Source: Ampullaceana balthica (Eukaryota; Mollusca; Gastropoda; Lymnaeidae). Taken from it: a DNA stretch of 64,000 bases. This document shows, in pieces, positions 57,101 through 64,000 of the stretch. The position numbers and the translations under genes are program-made. The stretch spans positions 1,158,975-1,222,974 of the forward strand of contig CALYLW010000208.1 of NCBI GenBank assembly GCA_944989445.1, read 5' to 3'. The notes under the pieces were generated by a model. It made no database searches. It saw only the letters and a program-made list of their open reading frames with translations, and was not told the DNA's origin. The first letter of the stretch is position 1. The number at the start of each line of letters is the position of its first letter.

Positions 57101-58990
57101 CCCTGGAGACCGTAGGTATACTGCCTTTATTTTGCCTGGTCAGTCATGGCCCTGGAGACCGTAGGTATACTGCCTTTATTTTGCCTGGTCAGTCATGGCC
57201 CTGGAGACCGTAGGTATACTGCCTTTATTTTGCCTGGTCAGTCATGACCCTGGAGACCGTAGGTATACTGCCTTTCTTTTGTCTGGTCAGGCATGGCCCT
57301 GGAGACCGCAGGTATACTGCCTTTCTTTTGTCTGGTCAGTCATGGCCCTGGAGACCGTAGGTATACTGCCTTTATTTTGCCTGGTCAGTCATGACCCTGG
57401 AGACCGTAGGTATACTGCCTTTATTTTGCCTGGTCAGTCATGACCCTGGAGACCGTAGGTATACTCCCTTTCTTTTGTCTGGTCAGTCATGGCCCTGGAG
57501 ACCGTAGGTATACTCCCTTTCTTTTGTCTGGTCAGTCATGGCCCTGGAGACCGTAGGTATACTGCCTTTCTTTTGTCTGGTCAGTCATGGCCCTGGAGAC
57601 CGTAGGTATACTGCCTTTCTTTTGTCTGGTCAGGCATGGCCCTAGAGACCGTAGGTATACTGCCTTTCTTTTGTCTGGTCAGGCATGGCCCTAGAGACCG
57701 TAGGTATACTGCCTTTCTTTTGTCTGGTCAGTCATGGCCCTGGAGACCGTAGGTATACTGCCTTTCTTTTGTCTGGTCAGTCATGGCCCTGGAGACCGTA
57801 GGTATACTGCCTTTCTTTTGTCTGGTCAGTCATGGCCCTGGAGACCGTAGGTATACTGCCTTTCTTTTGTCTGGTCAGTCATGGCCCTGGAGACCGTAGG
57901 TATACTGCCTTTCTTTTGTCTGGTCAGTCATGGCCCTGGAGACCGTAGGTATACTGCCTTTCTTTTGTCTGGTCAGTCATGGCCCTGGAGACCGTAGGTA
58001 TACTGCCTTTCTTTTGTCTGGTCAGGCATGGCCCTAGAGACCGTAGGTATACTGCCTTTCTTTTGTCTGGTCAGGCATGGCCCTAGAGACCGTAGGTATA
58101 CTGCCTTTCTTTTGTCTGGTCAGTCATGGCCCTGGAGACCGTAGGTATACTGCCTTTCTTTTGTCTGGTCAGTCATGGCCCTGGAGACCGTAGGTATACT
58201 GCCTTTCTTTTGTCTGGTCAGTCATGGCCCTGGAGACCGTAGGTATACTGCCTTTCTTTTGTCTGGTCAGTCATGGCCCTGGAGACCGTAGGTATACTGC
58301 CTTTCTTTTGTCTGGTCAGTCATGGCCCTGGAGACCGTAGGTATACTGCCTTTCTTTTGTCTGGTCAGTCATGGCCCTGGAGACCGTAGGTATACTGCCT
58401 TTCTTTTGTCTGGTCAGTCATGGCCCTGGAGACCGTAGGTATACTGCCTTTCTTTTGTCTGGTCAGTCATGGCCCTGGAGACCGTATGTATACTGCCTTT
58501 ATTTTGTCTGGTCAGTCATGGCCCTGGAGACCGTATGTATACTGCCTTTCTTTTGTCTGGTCAGTCATGGCCCTGGAGACCGTAGGTATACTGCCTTTAT
58601 TTTGTCTGGTCAGTCATGGCCCTGGAGACCGTAGGTATACTGCCTTTCTTTTGTCTGGTCAGTCATGGCCCTGGAGACCGTAGGTATACTGCCTTTCTTT
58701 TGTCTGGTCAGGCATGGCCCTAGAGACCGTAGGTATACTGCCTTTCTTTTGTCTGGTCAGTCATGGCCCTGGAGACCGTAGGTATACTGCCTTTCTTTTG
58801 CCTGGTCAGTCATGGCCCTAGAGACCGTAGGTATACTGCCTTTCTTTTGTCTGGTCAGTCATGGCCCTAGAGACCGTAGGTATACTGCCTTTCTTTTGCC
58901 TGGTCAGTCATGGCCCTGGAGACCGTAGGTATACTGCCTTTCTTTTGTCTGGTCAGTCATGGCCCTGGAGACCGCAGGTATACTGCCCTT
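54140..58990. repeat. 49-bp satellite, about 99 copies (4.85 kb)
   Basis: The unit includes GGTCAGTCATGGCCCTGGAG, ACCGTAGGTATACTGCC and TTTCTTTTGTCT. Four common variant sites (TGTCT/TGCCT, CTTT/ATTT, TAGG/TATG, TGCC/TCCC) mark a 10-unit (490-bp) block repeat, for example 56,705-56,953 and 57,195-57,443. An 8-unit (392-bp) spacing of the CCCTAGAG variant is seen at 57,650 and 58,040. Confidence 0.98.
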
Positions 58991-60356
58991 CCATTCACAT
59001 GACAATGAAAACTCTTTATAAATAAATTAACTTACAACATCTTCCACTTGTGGCTGTAGTTGCTGGTTACATAATCCAATCACTCAGTTACGTACTGTGC
59101 CTATGTGCTTTAGCGTTTGAAACAAGATAGGAAAAAAAGATAGTGTAATTGTAATGTTTCAAAAGAACTCAATCCGAAGTATAATCACCGAAAAAATATG
59201 TGTAAAGTGTCAGTACTAACTGTACCAACTATCGTTAAAATATTTGTGGAACACTGACTATTGAAAATATAAACATGACTCTCTTTGGGGTTGCTGGTTA
59301 TAAATACGATTCTGAAAACAAGAAATCTCCGGTGTGCTAACAGACGTGACCGTTTTAGTCTCTATTTGAGAGAATGTCATCAACATCACTTTACTTTCCG
59401 ATTATCCTTTAAAAGGCGATCTAGTTATGCCAACCACCCCCATCCCCACCTAAACGCCTGCCCTGTCCCTGTATGAATAAACCCTCGAGGGAATAACATT
59501 GCAGACGACATAAAACAGGACAATCCGATGATGGCGGTGCACTTCTATTGATCGCGATCGGGTTAGGTGAAAATACATATTCCCTGGCTGAAACACTATT
59601 TCAAGGCATTAAAAATTCATCGGCTACGTAATGGATTTATTAGAGAGGCGCTGACACGTGAACACCGGACAAAGCCGCTGAGGAAACTCATACCCGGCAG
59701 ATATGTTGACTTTTTGGAGTGGAGAGTGTTTTGAAAAGAAAAAAAAAGCCATTGGGTGAGTTGGGATCTATTCTTGGTGTTGAGAGATAAGACGACATTA
59801 GAGGCGAACAACGCCTTTAACTGGACATTGCATCTAAGCATTTTCAATGGGGGCGGGGATGGAGTGGAGGTCAAAGAAAGCAGTGGCGTAGCTTGGGTTA
59901 GTGCCGCCTGGGCGGCCCTGCATTTTTACCACCTCGACCACCTTCAAAGGAAAAATAAACTGAGAAATTAGCCAACCAAGACAACGATTTGATCTTCATG
60001 GTGCCCCCCCCCCGCCACCCCCCAATGTATCCCCACGACCCCAATCACAGCTTCATGTGAACTTTTTGATCTGGATCTAAATACAAGTCACGTGTATTAC
60101 AGGGCTGTAACCACAATTAATTACATGTCGATTTCTCGGGGCCTCTACCAAATTGCCAGTCTCTAACTCTAAACGCGCAAACTTCTTATCTGACGTAAGT
60201 CTCGGTGACCAGAGGTTCTCATCTCGTCCAGCTATGATTAAAGATCGAAATCCAAAGATACTCTTTCTCCTTCCGACTGGTGGTGTATTCATTTTTTGCT
60301 TGACGTGAATTATTGAACATTTATTCGCTGTGGTCGGAGCTCTATCATCTTTGGTG
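58991..60356. other. No gene recognised; possible MITE fragment near 59,880-60,020
   Basis: GCAGTGGCGTAGCTTGGGTT at 59,879 resembles the terminus of common short DNA transposons and the reverse of 1-72. The rest has only short, overlapping frames without domains, including a 102-codon reverse frame at 60,077-60,385 that I cannot assign. Confidence 0.35.
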
Positions 60357-61058
60357 GATACAATTACAGCACTAATGTTGTACAATTACAGCACTAATGT
60401 TGTACAATTACAGCACTAATGTTGTACAATTACAGCACTAATGTTGTACAATTACAGCACTAATGTTGTACAATTACAGCACTAATGTTGTACAATTACA
60501 GCACTAATGTTGTACAATTACAGCACTAATGTTGTACAATTACAGCACTAATGTTGTACAATTACAGCACTAATGTTGTACAATTACAGCACTAATGTTG
60601 TACAATTACAGCACTAATGTTGTACAATTACAGCACTAATGTTGTACAATTACAGCACTAATGTTGTACAATTACAGCACTAATGTTGTACAATTACAGC
60701 ACTAATGTTGTACAATTACAGCACTAATGTTGTACAATTACAGCACTAATGTTGTACAATTACAGCACTAATGTTGTACAATTACAGCACTAATGTTGTA
60801 CAATTACAGCACTAATGTTGTACAATTACAGCACTAATGTTGTACAATTACAGCACTAATGTTGTACAATTACAGCACTAATGTTGTACAATTACAGCAC
60901 TAATGTTGTACAATTACAGCACTAATGTTGTACAATTACAGCACTAATGTTGTACAATTACAGCACTAATGTTGTACAATTACAACACTAATGTTGTACA
61001 ATTACAGCACTAATGTTGTACAATTACAGCACTAATGTTGTACAATTACAGCACTAAT
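60357..61058. repeat. 22-bp satellite, about 32 near-identical copies
   Basis: TGTACAATTACAGCACTAAT plus GT repeats with essentially one visible substitution (ACAACAC near 60,984), indicating very recent expansion or homogenisation. Confidence 0.98.
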
Positions 61059-61315
61059 GGTTGTTTTCCTCGCTTCGCCCCGATGTAGCAATTAGACTAT
61101 AACGTTTGCTTGTGTAGACTGGAGGGTATAAAAAGATGTTGGGAAATTATTGTTAATTAATGCAAATCGTTATTCACTATAAATACGTATGTGAGGCATA
61201 ATGACACATTTATTGGAATCTAACAAGCATGGGAAATATTTTTTTAAAGGGGCGGGGGTGGTTTTAACCATTACAGTGTTAAGGTGGGGGAGCTAAAAAG
61301 TTGAATGATTCTATG

Positions 61316-61560
61316 CACGTCTAATTTCTGTACACGTCTAGTTTCTGTACACGTCTAGTTTCTGTACACGTCTAGTTTCTGTACACGTCTAGTTTCTGTA
61401 CACGTCTAGTTTCTGTACACGTCTAGTTTCTGTACACGTCTAGTTTCTGTACACGTCTAGTTTCTGTACACGTCTAGTTTCTGTACACGTCTAGTTTCTG
61501 TACACGTCTAGTTTCTGTACACGTCTAGTTTCTGTACACGTCTAGTTTCTGTATACGTCT
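61316..61560. repeat. 17-bp satellite, about 14 copies
   Basis: CTGTACACGTCTAGTTT repeats almost perfectly; changes are confined to the two ends. Confidence 0.97.
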
Positions 61561-61934
61561 ATGACGTTTATATAATGTTGTGAACAAATGCTGAAACACT
61601 AAAACAAAAACAAACACATTTGGGGAAGTGAATTCAGTCATGGGAATGATGCACCGAAGCTTCAAAACAAGTTTTAAATATAAAACATCAGCAAATCCGC
61701 TCGATTCTTCCATCGTCAATTACATAGACGGAAACGTCTCAAAATTACGCCATACTCGTGTATTGATGGTCATGTGAAAGATTAATTTGTTATGCTGTTT
61801 CCTAAACCATTTAATTAGTCTATTTTAGTCTAGTTTAGGCCTTCAACGGTTAGTTTCAGCAACCATTCAGTACTTTTATTATGATATTGCAACACCGTTT
61901 CGCAAATTGATTAAATACATTATTAAGGACTCCT

Positions 61935-62267
61935 GTGTCTGAAAGAATAGACCATATGGCTTTGTCTCTATCTTATGGTTGTATGAACGGATCAGTGCCG
62001 CAGTATTTGAAGGAATTAAAATCGGAACATGTATCTCTAAAGGGGCTGCAATCGTCTACGCAGTCTTTTCTGAAAGTCATTTGTCGTGAGCTCTTTCGAA
62101 TCGGCGGCACTAAAATTGTAGAACAGTCTTCCAAAATTTTTCGAAAAAGTGTGAAAAAAAGAGGAAAAAGTTCGAGAAATTTGAAGACTTATTTGCTAGA
62201 GTATTTAAACATCAAAGAGCAAGGACCATGCTTTTCTATCAAGGATAGTGTTAGCGATATAGAATAA
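61935..62267 (+). CDS. Hypothetical open frame, unassigned
   Basis: The frame opens with a GTG that has no special support; the first ATG is at 61,956. The product of up to 110 residues is basic in the middle (KIFRKSVKKRGKSSRNLK) and ends in TAA. It has no recognised domain, signal peptide or membrane segment. Codon choice is not obviously different from the surrounding DNA. It could be a fragment of a transposon protein or chance. Low confidence. Confidence 0.2.
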   Translation: MSERIDHMALSLSYGCMNGSVPQYLKELKSEHVSLKGLQSSTQSFLKVICRELFRIGGTKIVEQSSKIFRKSVKKRGKSSRNLKTYLLEYLNIKEQGPCFSIKDSVSDIE

Positions 62268-62399
62268 AGAATTCCTTTAAAACTATTTTTCCTACTACAT
62301 TCTTGATTCTCACTAAAACACAATAAGTTCGACAACACATTCTAAAACCGAAATAACTGCTTCATACTTTGGCTGTTACTACGCTCTGTAACAGGAAAA

Positions 62400-62580
62400 A
62401 CACAAGAGCTGACTACATACTTAAGCCGGATTACATAAAATATCTCAAATACACACAATATATATCTCAAATACAAAACAAATATGCATATAAGCACTCT
62501 ATATCTCAAATAAACACAATATAAAGCTAAAATACACACACTAGATCTAAAATACACTCAAGATATATATCTAATAAATA
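62400..62580. repeat. Degenerate ATCTCAAATACACAC repeats
   Basis: Irregular copies of TATCTCAAATACACA recur here and again at 62,995-63,030, flanking the inverted-repeat element. Confidence 0.6.
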
Positions 62581-62614
62581 AGTAAAATGTAAAAAAATCG
62601 TTTTTTTAAAAAGG

Positions 62615-62980
62615 ACACGCTTTTATTTACAAACATTTACAGACTGAAACGCGCTGATCTCCCCTGCCCTTGATGTAAACACGGGAATTCGGTAAACCAG
62701 GGCTGGAGTGAAACAAGTAAGCCGTGGAGGTCAACTCTAGCAGACGACTATACATTCTAAATAGTGATAAATAGAGTTAAACTAAAAATTGATTAATTTA
62801 ATTACGGTACATTCGATCGATCTGAAATTTTGATAAAATGCATTGTCATCCAAGATCTATCTGTGGTAAAATTTTGAGATCTCTAGGACCATCAGAAGTG
62901 GTTTAATTTTACGTTTCAAGATTTGAAGGAAGGATGGATGGATACAACATACAAACAGTGTGACTTAAATAAAAGCGTGT
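62615..62980. mobile_element. Short element with perfect 15-bp inverted repeats
   Basis: ACACGCTTTTATTTA (62,615-62,629) and TAAATAAAAGCGTGT (62,966-62,980) are exact inverse copies 366 bp apart. No coding is seen. No clear target duplication was found, so the class is open. Confidence 0.6.
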
Positions 62981-63389
62981 AAAATACGAACATTATATCT
63001 CAAATACACACACTATATATTTGAAATACATACTTCCACAAAAAATTGTAGCTGTAGATTGTGAGTATGAATCTGAGGAATCATGATTGTTGTCCTTTTG
63101 TTCGGTTGTTTTCTTTATTGGAAATGTATCCATGTGTTTAATCAATTTAAGTAATTTCTTAATTTAATAATTGTAATATTAATTTAAGGCGAATTTAATC
63201 AACGTTTTCAAGAAATTATTTCTGAATGTCAATATAACAACTATAGTTTTCTGGAATCTAGTGTAACGTCATGTAATTTCCGGTATGGCTAAAAGTAAAC
63301 ATGTAACCAAAACATATTATTTTCGGCGCTATGCTAACGCCATCGAGTGATTAAAATTAAGCAATATATTCAAAAAGTGAAAAATTGTA

Positions 63390-63428
63390 TACCTGTCCGC
63401 GGACCACAGGTTGAGAACCACGGCTCTA
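63390..63428 (-). mobile_element. Solo hAT-like terminus
   Basis: The reverse strand reads GAGCCGTGGTTCTCAACCTG, then TGGTCCGCGGACA. This resembles the left end of the hAT at 26,646 (GGTTCTCAACCTGTGGG). The partner end was not found. Confidence 0.45.
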
Positions 63429-64000
63429 ACCCACCCATATATTATGTTTTAAAACTCAAGGCTAAGATCGAGGATTGTGGTGATGAAAGTGGCGATAGCT
63501 GATGGAGGAGAGACGAAATAAGGCATTAGCTTACCCCTCCCCTCCCTTCCCACCCCCCACCCTTTTACCGCCTGGACATTACAGAATTTAAGCTTGAGAT
63601 CGTTATTGGCCTATTGGTGACCGAAAGGTCTGGCACATTCTCCCTTTTCAAGCTGTGATGATGGACGGGGCCAGATTGAGATAAAATAACGCCATTTGGG
63701 ATGAGACGGAACGAGAGTTTTAGACACCAGGGATTTGCTCGCCACTTTTATTACGCAAAAAACAACAACACACACACACACAGCGCCACAAAACTACGCG
63801 TGCTGAAATCACGATAAATCTCGATTAGTATTTTGGGGGGATTTTCAAATTATTAGATAGGGAGGAAGCGGAAGGGACACAATAATAATTAATGTTTCAC
63901 AATGTGTAAGACTTCAAACCACAATTGAAGAGATTTAGCCAAACAGTTGGGTAAACTGAAGTCATCTGTATTTCCGGATGAAATTGGCATTTGAAAACTC
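63429..64000. other. No gene seen; includes a short (CA)n run at 63,767-63,782
   Basis: Non-repetitive sequence to the window end with poly-C stretches near 63,545. No coding exon was recognised. Confidence 0.45.

Noticed and set aside
54047..58690. Short forward frames containing PWRP or GPGDRRYT repeats
   Set aside because: These are readings of the 49-bp satellite. The unit is not a multiple of three and frames end after a few units.

Overview
The window is eukaryotic nuclear DNA, AT-rich, with split genes, GT-AG introns and many transposon remnants. A lophotrochozoan is likely, most probably a gastropod mollusc. The main clue is a tRNA-derived SINE at about 16.85-17.37 kb (reverse strand) whose body and tail resemble a SINE family I remember as widespread in molluscs. 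The animal-type domains (FUN14, TSP1, LDLa) agree. The species cannot be named from sequence alone. By my addition about 25 kb, near 40% of the window, is tandem repeat with units of 14-75 bp. Layout: 1-5.9 kb is transposon debris (a palindromic MITE, hAT-type MITEs, a pogo/Tigger-like element inside a foldback). 5.9-14.4 kb holds a forward-strand FUN14-domain (FUNDC1-like, mitochondrial outer membrane mitophagy receptor) gene. Its C-terminal FUN14 domain is spread over four exons. It is preceded by a single 4.6-kb exon coding about 40 copies of a 25-residue acidic Ser/Thr/Lys/Glu repeat, with a candidate LC3-binding motif at the exon start. 14.4-24.1 kb has no recognisable coding sequence: AT-rich DNA, the SINE and several minisatellites. 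24.1-37.5 kb fits a five-exon reverse-strand gene for a small secreted or surface protein: signal peptide, TSP1, TSP1, LDLa and a hydrophobic C-terminal tail. Every junction is phase 1. The order TSP1-TSP1-LDLa followed by a GNG-type motif is that of the N-terminus of complement C6-like proteins, but no MACPF domain is visible. Introns 2-4 of this gene carry minisatellites, and a 2.3-kb array lies just upstream of exon 1. One array (31-bp unit) carries a copy of the LDLa exon's 3' splice site in every unit. Another (19-bp unit) is split by a 2.6-kb hAT transposon with perfect 8-bp target duplications and a dead transposase. 37.6-64 kb holds very large satellites (23-bp x ~100, 20-bp x ~240, 49-bp x ~99, 22-bp x ~32, 17-bp x ~14), non-LTR retrotransposon 3' ends, a Helitron 3' end with a helicase fragment, and several hAT-like MITEs. 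No confident host gene is visible there. The two host genes are convergent. Nothing in the sequence links their functions.
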